A stretch of DNA of 64,000 bases, taken from assembly GCA_021018995.1 (NCBI GenBank), contig CM037590.1, forward strand, positions 67,489,597-67,553,596, in the 5' to 3' direction. The translations under genes and the position numbers were made by a program. Each line of letters begins with the position of its first letter. Within the stretch, counting starts at the first letter, position 1. The DNA is from Chloranthus sessilifolius. Taxonomy: Eukaryota; Streptophyta; Magnoliopsida; Chloranthales; Chloranthaceae. A model generated the notes under the pieces. That model was given only the letters and a program-made list of their open reading frames with translations, did no database searches and had not been told where the DNA came from. Below, in pieces: positions 35,491 to 45,976 of the stretch.

Positions 35491-35561
<71 letters not shown>

Positions 35562-36225
35562 GATTTCATAGGGTACATACATTATTATAAATTTTAGTTT
35601 TCAGTATTTTATTTATTTATTTATATTTTTAATGAACCCTTAAAGTAAAATGGCGAATCCCCGTGCATCATTTTGCCTTGTCAGTTGTCGGTTAGGCCGT
35701 TCTTGAGCATATCGTATTTATTCACTGACATCAATAGATTATCAAACATACAATTTGAACTGTCTAAATCATAGTTCTTAACCTTGGTGAGTCATTAAAT
35801 ATTATTTATATATTTTTTTAGAATTAGGGTTTATGAATTTGAACTGTCTAAATCAGGGTTTATGAATTACCCGTATATATAATATTAATGGGATAAGGTT
35901 TTAGAAATCCTATCTTCTAAAATATAAGGGTTTTCTTTAGGGCTAAAGATTTGGTTTTGGATGAGTAATTAAGGTTTGCTAAATCAGTTTGTAGTTTATG
36001 AGGTGGAGAAAATTTAGGCTACTATGGCCTACTTTGAGGGGTTGAAATTAAAGCAAAGACATCACATATACCTTTTAGGAATTTTTATCAAGCAATGGTT
36101 AGTTAAGTAATACATAACCTCTTATTATAGTTATCAATCAACTTACCATTTGCTGCCTAGTTATGCGTAATTATAAACCAAACATTGCCTCCCAGTGTGT
36201 GGTTATGTGCCAACTTGCAAAGGCC
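34742..36225. other. Intergenic DNA around the TA-bounded inverted repeat; no gene seen
   Basis: Apart from the inverted-repeat element at 35023-35558, this holds AT-rich sequence, a short repeat of GAATTTGAACTGTCTAAATCA (35752 and 35837), and, at 35975-36075, a block similar to the YUCCA flank at 5695-5790. Confidence 0.45.
35023..35558. mobile_element. Inverted-repeat element bounded by (TA)n tracts
   Basis: Two long (AT)n runs (35023-35083 and 35492-35558) enclose two arms that are reverse complements. 35084-35250 starts GAGAGCCATTACTTGCACTC; the right arm, read on the minus strand from 35491, starts CGGAGCCATTACTTGCACAT. Both continue with TTTTCAAGTGATTGCACCG and GAATTTA-AGAAAGAC. A MITE-like unit inside a TA microsatellite resembles the Micron elements described in rice. 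Arm similarity fades toward the centre. Confidence 0.75.
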
Positions 36226-36332
36226 AAAATACCTCTTATAAAAAAGTATAGAATTATTTAGGATACCTCTATTTTTCCTACCCAATTATTGAGGGCGCCT
36301 ATTCCGAAAACTCATTAACTATGTTGACGTAG

Positions 36333-38741
36333 TGTGACAGCCCCGAATTTCTGTGCCCAGAAATCCGTGCCATCAGGATCATGCTCTGGATGATCCTTAG
36401 GACAAATCACACAATATCTGTATATAAAGCGGAATTATACAGATAAAATCCTACAGCGGCAAGTAGAGTCATCTAATAAATCAATCTAAAAGTAAAAACC
36501 ATAGAGAAACCTCCATTTATAAATGTAGAAAGTATACATCCTCAAAAGGGAACCAAAAAGAACCATCGGTGACAGCCATCCATCACCCAAACAATGGTTC
36601 CCAATGATGGTTCCGATAGAATGTATAATAACACTATAAAAGAAATAAAATATACACAAAAATTAATACAAAAGTGGCCACCAGGCACACATAATCCAAA
36701 GTTTCCAAACAATATATACAATCCCAAAAATGTCCAAACTATACCCAGTCTATGGGTAAAAGTCGTCAGCTGGGTTGTCTGTCTCCTCGTCCTCAACCTC
36801 AGCCTCAGGATCAGGCTGATAGTCTGGATCGCTCTCAGTACCGGGGGTCACCGCCTCAGAACCTAAATGTTTACAAAAATAGGGTGAGCTACATCCTAGC
36901 TCAATAGAAGAATTCCAACTAAATTTACATTCTGATTTCATAACATGGTTATCAAAGAACGGAACTGAAAATATGCAACAGATGTATAAAACATGAGACA
37001 TTTATCCAAAACAGTGCAGAATTGATGAATACAACATATAATGACTTAGTGTAGTATACTTAAGTAACTCCCGTGAGTATAGCACGTGGTAGCCAGATTT
37101 GGTCCGATGGATAATCCCAACCATCGTCGTTCACATGAACAATTTTCGGAATTGCAACAATGCCCCACACATGGAGTGCAATTGTGCCGAGGATTACAAA
37201 GCAAATGCACAAGTGTGCACAGAACGGATATCTGCGAGTCGGTGGGATTTTTCTTGAATATTAAACCTCAAATCTCATGCATACATATCATACTTATCAG
37301 ATTTCAGTTTTCGGATACGGATGTCAAATGTCGAATCAAGTACAGAATAGAATGCTTATACATATGCTAAACATGCTTTTTTAATTAAACTATCTTTGAG
37401 ATATGTATGACAGATATAAACCATGAGATCAAAAATAAATGCAATTTCGGTTGAATTCCCCTACCTCGGATCAAGCTCCTTCTAAGCAATTCCAAAGCTT
37501 TTTCAAGGCATCTTAGTCTGATCTTAGACCATAAATATGTTACTCTAGGTGTTAGAGTGACCGACTGTGAACTGGCACAATGTCCAGTGGTTCTGACATA
37601 TAATTTCTCTAACTGTCTGAAAATAGGGTTTATTGATCGATCAATACCTTGTTGATCGATCAATGAACTCTTCATTGATCGATCAACACCCTTGTTGATC
37701 GATCACCAAAGCACCCACACATGTATATATTGTACACCATTGATCGATCACCATGTTGGTTGATCGATCAATGGAACTATATGATCGATCACCACCACTG
37801 TTGATCGATCAATACCTTGTTGATTGATCGATCAATACCTTGTTGATCGATCACCAATGTTAACCCAAAACTCCCCAACTCTCTGCCATAATGTTCCTTT
37901 ACTGTTTATATAAATTGATCGATCACCACCCCTGTTGATCGATCAATTCCATACTTGGTGATCGATCAACACCCTTGGTGATCGATCACCAATGTCGAAT
38001 TTTCAGTCATTAATGGAGTTCACCAACCAAATTTTTCTAACTTATTTTTCTTCTAAAAATCCACTAAAATCTTAACTATTCATATACAACCTATATTTAG
38101 GGCATCCAACTGCCCATTTTTAAACAAGGGAGCTCACCTCTATGTGGGCCCTTTCGGGGTTTCGGCAAATACGATTCCGAAGGGTTTTGGATCCGGCTCT
38201 CGGAGTTTACTACAGTTACGACTCGAAGAGGACGAAGCTAAGCTCCGCTTCAATGCACAGCATCAGCGCACCTTCCAAGACTCAATGTGGACCGTCGTAT
38301 TTGGCCCCCTTCACACTCTTATGTCAAACAAATATATAACCTAGGTATTCCTAACCTAGTTTTCTCAAAGAATCTAATCAACCTATATCCTAGTTGCAGA
38401 TCTCAAAGGGGAGAGAAGGAGGAGAAGAAGAAGGTAACCATTCCAACCCTCTTCCTTCTCTTATAAGCTACCAACTGAAATATCTTAGATATTTCAGTTG
38501 CTTCTTCAAATTTTGATTCGGCGTAAAACACCAACATGTCGATACGGCGTAATGTACCGTCTCGACATCGTACTCAACTCGGATTGACACGAGTTTTTAT
38601 ACGTGAATTAACCTACTTATAGGATAATACTATTTCCATTAATATTATTTTCACAGTTTTAAATTTTTCTGTCTTGATTTCCGTGCCGGGCACGTACATC
38701 GATGTGGTTAGTTTCTGGTTCAAATTTTCTGGGTCATTACA
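36333..38741 (-). repeat. Tekay 3' LTR, 2409 bp
   Basis: Complete ends (TGTGACAGCCCC...GGGTCATTACA). Contains the conserved GGGTGAGCTACATCCTAGCT block (36881-36900) and about 15 TGATCGATCA palindromes between 37628 and 38000. Confidence 0.95.
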
Positions 38742-38745
38742 TTAT

Positions 38746-38757
38746 CCCCCCCTTAGG
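38746..38757 (-). promoter_or_regulatory. Tekay polypurine tract
   Basis: On the minus strand, CCTAAGGGGGGG lies directly upstream of ATAATGTAATGACCC, the start of the 3' LTR. A TTTTCGAGGACGAAAATT word typical of the Tekay 3' end precedes it. Confidence 0.92.
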
Positions 38758-38934
38758 AATTTTCGTCCTCGAAAATTGACTAAGCAGTGGGGCCACATGA
38801 GATGGGGTTCCGAAAGAAAACCCACAGATGAACATACAGAGACACAGATATGAATATGTAGTACAGAAGAAAATATAGAAAACAGAATAAGATAACGATA
38901 GTTTCAAAATAAGATCAGGTAAATAGAATAACAG

Positions 38935-40416
38935 CTAGATGAGTATGGAAATACCTGCGGGAACATCAGATGGTCCACTCGCGCCAGATGGTCCAGTCCT
39001 GGCAGAGACCGGCATGGTGGGCGGAGCAGGAACAGGAGTGTAAGTGCGAGGATCGACAACGTGCTCACAGGCATGCGCAATCATCGGGGTCGAAGTCGTC
39101 ATGTATGCCTGCTGCATCAAGAGCTCTAACATGCCCTCGGCGTAGTCGAGCCGCCGATGAACCTGACGCTGAAATAGCTCGATCCCATCCAAGCGCTCAT
39201 GAATGCGTTTGTTACCCTCGAGAACCGCAGCAAGGACGGCGTCAAGAGTAACGGTGGATGGGGCAGGGACAGGGATAGGGGCAGGTGTAGGTGTAGGGCG
39301 ACGTGACGAAGAAGAACGCGGTGGTCGCCGTGATGGAGTAGCAGCAGGTCGAGGCAGCACCTCAGGCTGAGGTGGCTGATCAGATGAGGCCTCCCCCCCA
39401 CTAGGAGCTGGTACATCAGGTGCTCCACCCTCCAGAATAACGGGCTCAGCAGCCTCGTCGTCACCCTCCTCCTCGGGCTCGGGTAGTCTCTTGACCAAAA
39501 GATTATAACTTTTGGTCCAGTCTTTTAGCTTAAAAACTTTGGTGTTGTTAGTTAAGCGTGGCTCATTAGGAGCCAAGCTATAGTGCTCGCGTAGAGCAAC
39601 ATATTGCTCCACTAGTTTAGTGATTAGGCGAGCATAGGGAATCTGTTTTGTGGCTCCCGCCTTCGCCTTTTCGATCATAAGGTCGCGGGCGGTGATGATG
39701 CCCTCAATCACGACCTCGGCCATCGGATACCAACGATCCTCAAAGGCCGAAAAGAGGGCCATCTAGACAACACCAGTCCGTGAGGACTTGTGCAAAAATG
39801 GAACAAGTGCACACTTGAAATAAGTATCAAGCATCCACAATTTGTCGGGTAGTTGGGCCCTAGAAATGGATTGGCCCTTCCCATGCTTGCCGTTAGTCAT
39901 CTTGGTGATGACATCAGCAAAAGGAACCTCTTTCTCATACGGTGGCGCCAAGCCACGCGTATCAAGGTAAGTGGTTGCACACTCTAGGGCAGCGGCAACA
40001 TGGAACCGGTTAAATTTATACTCAAACCCGTCAATGGTAGTGACGAGTCGGTGTCGGGAATCCCCCCAACGAAGGTTTTGGAAAAAGAGCCGCACTATGC
40101 GAGGGCAATAGTGATCGTGAAACGGCTCAAGCAAGGGTTTTAACCCTAATTTTTGAAGATAGCCCTTGGCCCAAGCCATTTCGGGGCGATCATCGTAAAG
40201 AGTAGGTATAAACCTATACTCGGGAAGAAAAGTTTTGGAAGTCCACCACTCTTTGGGGACTTCACGCTCAATGGGGGCCGGGATGGGTGGAACCACATCC
40301 GGAATCGGCGCCACGGGTGGCACGGTTGGTGGGGGAACGGGAATGGTGGGCGGCACCGGGGCACGCGCCCGAGATGTGGGTACCTTACGCGAAGGATTCT
40401 TCGTGCGAGGTCCCAT
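38935..40416 (-). pseudogene. Accessory sense ORF after pol, putative plant transposon protein domain-like, one in-frame TAG
   Basis: From the ATG at 40416 (MGPRTKNPSRK; an upstream in-frame ATG at 40572 adds 52 residues) one frame runs 494 codons to TAG at 38935, broken only by a TAG at 39763-39765. Order of parts: basic, Pro-rich N-terminus; a globular region (FLPEYRFIPTLYDDR, CPRIVRLFFQNLRWG, FNRFHVAAALECA, LWMLDTYFKCALVPFLHK, then after the stop MALFSAFEDRWYPMAEVVIE and IPYARLITKLVEQY); an acidic and Pro/Ser-rich linker; a short helical stretch (LAAVLEGNKRIHERLDGIEL). The globular region resembles the putative plant transposon protein domain (Transposase_32-like). It has the same strand as pol and lies between integrase and the purine tract. 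Function is unknown; the single stop may be a mutation or a readthrough site. Confidence 0.6.
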
Positions 40417-40651
40417 GGTCAAATTCAAAAGAAAGTTGAAAATAAAACTTGAAAGGAAGCGAATCAAGGATATTACCGGGTGAATGGAGCGATGTCCACG
40501 CGAATCAAGCCGAAGAAGGGATAGAAATGGCCGGAAGTGAGTCGGAAGGGAAGTTGGAAGGTCGGAGTGCAAAAGCCCTTTGCTCGTTCACGTGAATAGG
40601 ATAGAGCAAATGACCGTTCGAAACCCCTTCTTATAACTCAAAAGTGTGTTG

Positions 40652-40810
40652 GTGATCGATCAATTCATTGGTGGTTGATCGATCACCACCAAAAATTTTA
40701 AGTTCAAAACCACTGAACCCGACTTGTTGATCGATCACCACATGCAGTGTTGATCGATCAATGGTCCACTTGTTGATCGATCACCAACCTCCCTGTTGAT
40801 CGATCACCAC
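40652..40810. repeat. TGATCGATCA array upstream of the accessory ORF
   Basis: Six TTGATCGATCA cores with ACCACC- and ATGG-type spacers, the same motif and spacer style as in the element's LTRs. It sits 240-400 bp upstream of the accessory ORF start and so may be a promoter copied from the LTR, which is inference. Confidence 0.9.
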
Positions 40811-41005
40811 CTAGTTGAAAAATTTTCTTGTTAAAATGGGACCGTTAAAATGACGTGACCGAAATGGAAAGATACCGGTACATGTACGTCACATACATGA
40901 CCCAAAATATACGACAAATCGAGCCGATGAGATAATCTAATCATTAAGTTATAATCACGATGATGAATTTAGAAACAAACTCAAAAAGAAAATTCACCTT
41001 GTGCA

Positions 41006-44000
41006 TTAAGTGAACAAGTGTGGATACTGTTCACGGATCTTGGCAGCACGTTCCCAAGTGGCTTTCGAAGCAGTATGATTCCGCCATTTGACAAGTACTA
41101 GCGGAATTAATTTGGTCCTCAAAACTTGATCCCGTTGATCCAAGATCTCTATCGGTTCTTCAACCATGGTTAGATCTTCTTGTAAATCAATCGGTTGAAA
41201 ATCCAAGACATGTGTCGGATCATGCACGTAATGTCGCAGCATCGATACATGAAAAATATTATGCACGCTCGCCAACTGTGGTGGCAAAGCAATCCAATAC
41301 GCAACCTCGCCAACCCGTCCGAGTACCTCAAAGGGGCCAATATACCGAGGACTCAACTTTCCTCGTTTTCCGAAGCGCATGACACCCTTTGTTGGCAATA
41401 TTTTCACAAACACCTTGTCTCCAACCTGAAAACAAGTGTTAATTACCTCACTAATTACTTAAACTAGAAAATCGTAACCTCGGGAATGCATTAAAGGATA
41501 CCTGAAACTCTACGTGTATCCGATGAAGATCGGCATAACTCTTTTGGCGACTTTGAGCAACCCTCAATCTTTCGCGGATCAAACGAACTGCCTCGGTTGT
41601 ACTTTCCACGATATCAGGTCCCAAAATGAGTTTCTCACCGACTTCCTCCCAGTTCAATGGAGATCTACATCGACGTCCATACAAGGCTTCATAAGGCGCC
41701 ATCCCGATACTCGATTGATAACTGTTGTTGTAAGCGAACTCGATCAAAGATAGATGTTCATCCCATGAACCTTGAAAGTCCAACATACAAGCTCACAACA
41801 TATCTTCGATGATCTGGTTCACTCTCTCGATCGCCCATCCGCGAGGATGAAAGCTGGTGAACTCCAATTTAGTACCCATGCCTTCCTGAAATCGTCGCCA
41901 AAACTGCGATGTATAGAGCGGATCTCTATCACATACTATACTGACTGGTATGCCGTGTAACCGGACTATCTCTTTCATGTACAGCTCTGCAAGCTTGCTA
42001 GTATGGAACGAAAAGCTTGGTATGGCAAGAAGTGTGCAGATTTGGTCAACCTATCAACAATGACCCAGATGGCATTGTTCTTCCTCAATGTGCTTGGCAA
42101 CCCCTAGATGAAATCCATAGAAATGGCTTCCCATTTCCATTCTGGTACTGGTAGAGGTTGTAACAATCTGGCTGGATTTCGATGGTCTACTTTCACCGCT
42201 ATGCACCAAACATCGAGACATAAAATCATTACATCTTTCTTCGATCCTCTCCACCAAAAATCGCTAGCTTGAGATCTTGATACATCTTGGTACTCCTGTG
42301 ATGTATAGCATACGTTGACTTATGTGCTTCTTCTAGAATAGTTTCCTTAAGGTCTTTATCAGCTGGTATGCACATTCGATCTCGAAACAGTAAAGTACCA
42401 TCATCCTTGATGGAGAAATCAGGTCGAATCCCGTTGATCACATCCTTGCGAATGGCCATAAGTTCATCATCAATCATCTGGAGCCTATGCACGTTATCAA
42501 ACAACGTGGGCCGTATCACTATGGTAGCCATCAATGCCCCTGAACCTTTGACGTCTATCAATGCATCGCATGTACAGTCCTAGGTGCCACCTTTGTATTC
42601 TCGGTGATAAGGTGTGACAACCGAAGTCAAGACTTTCTGCTCAAGGCATCTGCCACAACATTGGCCTTCCCAGGGTGATACTGGATGGAACAATCATAAT
42701 CTTTCAAGAACTCCATCCATCTGTCGCATATTTAAGTCCTTCTGGGTAAACAAATACTTAAGGCTTTTGTGGTCGGTGAAGATATCAAACGTCTCACCGT
42801 ACAAGTAGTGCCTCCAAATCTTCAAGGCAAAGATTACCGCAGCCAACTCTAAGTCATGAGTCGGATAATTCTTTTCATGCTCCTTTAGCTGTCTAGAGCC
42901 ATAAGCGATAACCTTCTTGTCTTTGGTTGAGGACACAACCCAAACCACCATATGATGTGTCATCAGAGATAGCAAAACCTCCTCTCGCTGTAGGTATTGC
43001 CAACATCGGTGCCGAGTCGACGCTGCCTTCAATTCCTGGAAGCTCTTCTCACACTGATCAGTCCAATCAAATCTAGCATTCTTCTTAGTGAGCTGAGTGA
43101 GTGGACCTGATAGTTTAGAGAACCCCTCTACGAACCGTCTGTAGTATCCGGCCAAACCAAGAAAACTACGGACATCTCGCTCCTCGGTTGTTCCCATAAC
43201 GGCTTCAATCTTAGCGGATCCAAGAATACCCTTTGCAGAGACGATATGACCCAAGAAACTAACTTGGTCAAGCCAAAACTCACACTTACTGAGCTTCGCA
43301 TAAAGTTTGTGATCTCTGAGGGTCTGCAAAGTAACACGTAGATGCTCTTCATGTTCCTCCTTTGTCTTGGAATAGACAAGGATGTCATCTACAAATACCA
43401 CTACTGATGTGTCCAGGTGTGGTTTAAACACTCGGTTCATCAAGTCCATGAAAGACGCAGGTGCGTTCGTCAATCCAAATGGCATAACAAGGAATTCATA
43501 GTGCCCATATCTGGTTCTGAACGCCGTCTTCTCAATGTCTTCAGCTCTAACTCGTAGTTGATGATAACCCGACCGTAAGTCGATCTTCGTAAAGAACCTC
43601 GCTCCTTGCAATTGATCAAACAGATCATCGATTCTAGGAAGCGGGTAACGATTCTTAATCGTCAACTTGTTTAACTGCCGATAGTCGATGCACAATCGCA
43701 TTGAACCATCCTTCTTCCTGACAAACAATACTGGTGCTCCCCAAGGAGACACACTAGGTCGCACAAAACCTTTGTCAAGTAGTTCTTGCAATTGCTCCTT
43801 TAGCTCTTGTAATTCTGCTGGAGCCATCCGATAGGGAGCCTTTGATCGGGTTCAAGGTGCACGGATTAGATTGATTACAAACTCCACCTCCCGATCTGGT
43901 GGTAGTCCCGGTAAATCCTCAGGAAACACATCAGCATATTCACATGCAATGGGAATATCGGATATCACATTTGTCTTCTCCCGTTGCTCTTGTAGGAAGG

Positions 44001-44430
44001 CTATATATCCACTGCATCCACTCTCCATCATCCTCTCCGCCCGAATAGGCGGATATCAACGGAGCTACCTTAGACTTCACTCCGAAGAATCTAAAGGATC
44101 GCTCCTTGGGAGGGCGGAAAACTATCATCTTCCGAAGACAATCCACACTTGCGTGGTAAGCAGATAGCCAGTCCATTCCCAAAATGATGTCAAATCCCTT
44201 CATATCTAACAGAATCAAATCTGCTCGTGTCTCATGATCATCTACTGCCACTACCACTGATTTACACACAGTGAGTGCATTCACTGCACTACCCGTGGGG
44301 ATTGACACTGTCAAGATAAAATCTAATTGTTCTGGAGTGGCACTCAATTCCTTTGTAAATTGAGGCCGTACGAAAGAATGTGTGGAGCCTGGGTCTATCA
44401 GGGCTCGTGCTCTATGGAAGCAAATATCGC
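41006..44430 (-). pseudogene. Tekay pro-pol: protease, RT-RNaseH, integrase, chromodomain; frameshifted
   Basis: The protease starts near 44430; its active site is D-P-G (44387-44395) instead of D-S/T-G, followed by GMDWL. RT is open from 43827 with [19 protein letters not shown] and FVDDILVYS (DD at 43384-43389). RNase H is out of frame between about 43015 and 42925 (two compensating indels) and breaks again near 42725 after DLNMRQ. Integrase has the YAIHHRSTKMYQDLK zinc-region block, then at least three frame changes through the D-D-E core (42250-41790), then SLIEFAYNNSY...APYEALYGRRCRSP. After a 76-bp intron-like gap come GVMRFGKRGKLSPRYIGPFE and a C-terminal chromodomain (41165-41006: EPIEILDQR...VKWRNH...WERAAKIREQYPHLF). 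Not functional as it stands. Confidence 0.93.
41426..41501 (-). other. 76-bp intron-like insertion in the integrase gene
   Basis: On the minus strand the coding text HVEFQ ends CAG, followed by GTATCC...TTGTTTTCAG, and resumes GTTGGAGACAAGGTG (VGDKV). In other Tekay elements the E/Q and VGDKV residues are contiguous. The gap has GT...AG ends, a pyrimidine-rich acceptor, in-frame stops and phase 0, so it looks like a minimal plant intron. Confidence 0.7.
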
Positions 44431-44679
44431 AACTCCTATACAGTTTCAGCTCACCTACATACCAATATCAACATTACTTTAACGTTTTATATGTGTAGGT
44501 TTATGTATACTATTATAATCAAAATAAATCAATTAATTTATATATTTCAAAATTTTCCAATTCATTATATCAAACAACACCATATCTCTTGAATTCTAAT
44601 CATACCTTGAATGACGTCATTTGATGTCAGAGCATCGTGATAACGGCATAAGCTTCGGCCGTGAACCACCGGTCGAGTT

Positions 44680-45860
44680 GATCTTTGGTAGATAATCTCG
44701 ACCGCTCCTTGTTCTCCTCGTGGCAATTCCTAATTAAATGGCCCATCTTGCCACACACAAGCATGCCCCCCTCTCTCTCCCTGATCTGTCTTGTGTGGTT
44801 TCCCACACTTTACACATATCGCGGCCGGAGTGAAGGACGAGACTCTTGAAGGTCCCTGAGTCACTGAGGCCCCGCTACCAGAAGATCCAGCTGGTCGAAA
44901 TGATCTGGAAGATGTAGGCGCTGCTGCTCTCTGATATGAACTCGGTCCTGAAGAAATCGCCGGTCGAGAGTGCGTAGGGTATCTCGGAGGTCTGGAAAAT
45001 CTTGCCCTCTTGTTCGCTCTCAGATCCCGAGATTGCCCTTGGAATGGTCTCTCTCACCGCTTGTCCCTCCAAGAGAATTGCTTCGTTTTCTTCTTGACTA
45101 TGAGTGCCTTGGCCATCACTCCTTCATATGTCTCCATTTCCCACATGGCGACATCCTTTGTAAATTTTGTCTCATCCAGTTGAAACTTTCTCGCCTCATC
45201 ACCAGAGCTACGTCTTTGAGGTGAAAATCGAGCTAATCTATCGAACTCAGCTCCATAATCCCTGACTGTCATTGCACCTTGCTTCAGCTCTATAAACTTC
45301 ACCTCCCATTGATGCCTCACAATTTTTGGAAAGTATTTATTATAGAATACCTCCGTAAACTCCTCCCATGTCCAAGGAGTGTGAGGAAACTCTCTCTGTC
45401 TATTTTGTGACACCGACTTCCACCAAGGTCCGGCGTCACCATCCAGTTTGAAAGTGGCCCAACGTACTTTCTCTACGTCAACAGACTGTAACACTTCAAA
45501 GAGCTTTTCCATCTCTTCTATCCACCCTTCTGCCTCAATGGGATCCGTTTGACCTGAGAAGTTAGGAGGTCTCATTCTCCTAAACTCCGCAAATCCGCCA
45601 GGCTGATGGGGTGGTCTAGCTGCCTGTTGAGCTAAAGCAGCGGTCTGCTGAGCGACGTTGGTAGCTAATGCTTCCAACACCTGCTCCATCCTCTCTTCAT
45701 TTCTCCTTCTACCTCCTCTGGGTCCCAACGGAACCGCATTTGCTTGTGAGAGGAACTCCAAGCCCCTCGACGAGCCTATTACCTCGGGCACATCCCTCAG
45801 AGGAGTCTCTCTCTGACCTGTTCTACCTCTGCCGTGCCCTCCTCTGAACTTAGGGCCCAT
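44680..45860 (-). pseudogene. Tekay gag, frameshifted after the capsid region
   Basis: Open from the ATG at 45860 (MGPKFRGGHGRGRTGQRE) for 268 codons. It shows the Retrotrans_gag block PPNFSGQTDPIEAEGWIEEM, WATFKLDGDAGPWW and REFPHTPWTWEEF. A frame change near 45060 is followed by a Ser-rich region and two damaged zinc-knuckle blocks (ICVKCGKPH near 44815, and ACVCGKMGHLIRNC near 44725-44765, where the first C-x2-C is shortened to C-x-C). Gag would form virus-like particles and package element RNA. Confidence 0.88.
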
Positions 45861-45949
45861 ACTGGTCTGTCATTGTGAAAACAACAACATTGATTAGTAC
45901 ATATAGATTGTAAAAACAATCCGTTATGAACCCATAGTTCAACCTAAAG

Positions 45950-45976
45950 CCTAGGCTCGACATTAATCAGATACCC
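45950..45976 (-). promoter_or_regulatory. Disrupted Tekay primer-binding site
   Basis: Next to the 5' LTR the minus strand reads GGGTATC, then about ten extra bases, then AGCCTAGG. Intact elements usually have TGGTATCAGAGCC here (initiator tRNA-Met). The adjoining LTR edge also lacks the terminal TGTGACAG. The junction therefore looks rearranged. Confidence 0.6.

Noticed and set aside
38970-40483. Plus-strand frames opposite the Tekay accessory ORF
   Set aside because: Shadows; composition follows the Pro-rich minus-strand frame, and no antisense domain is visible.
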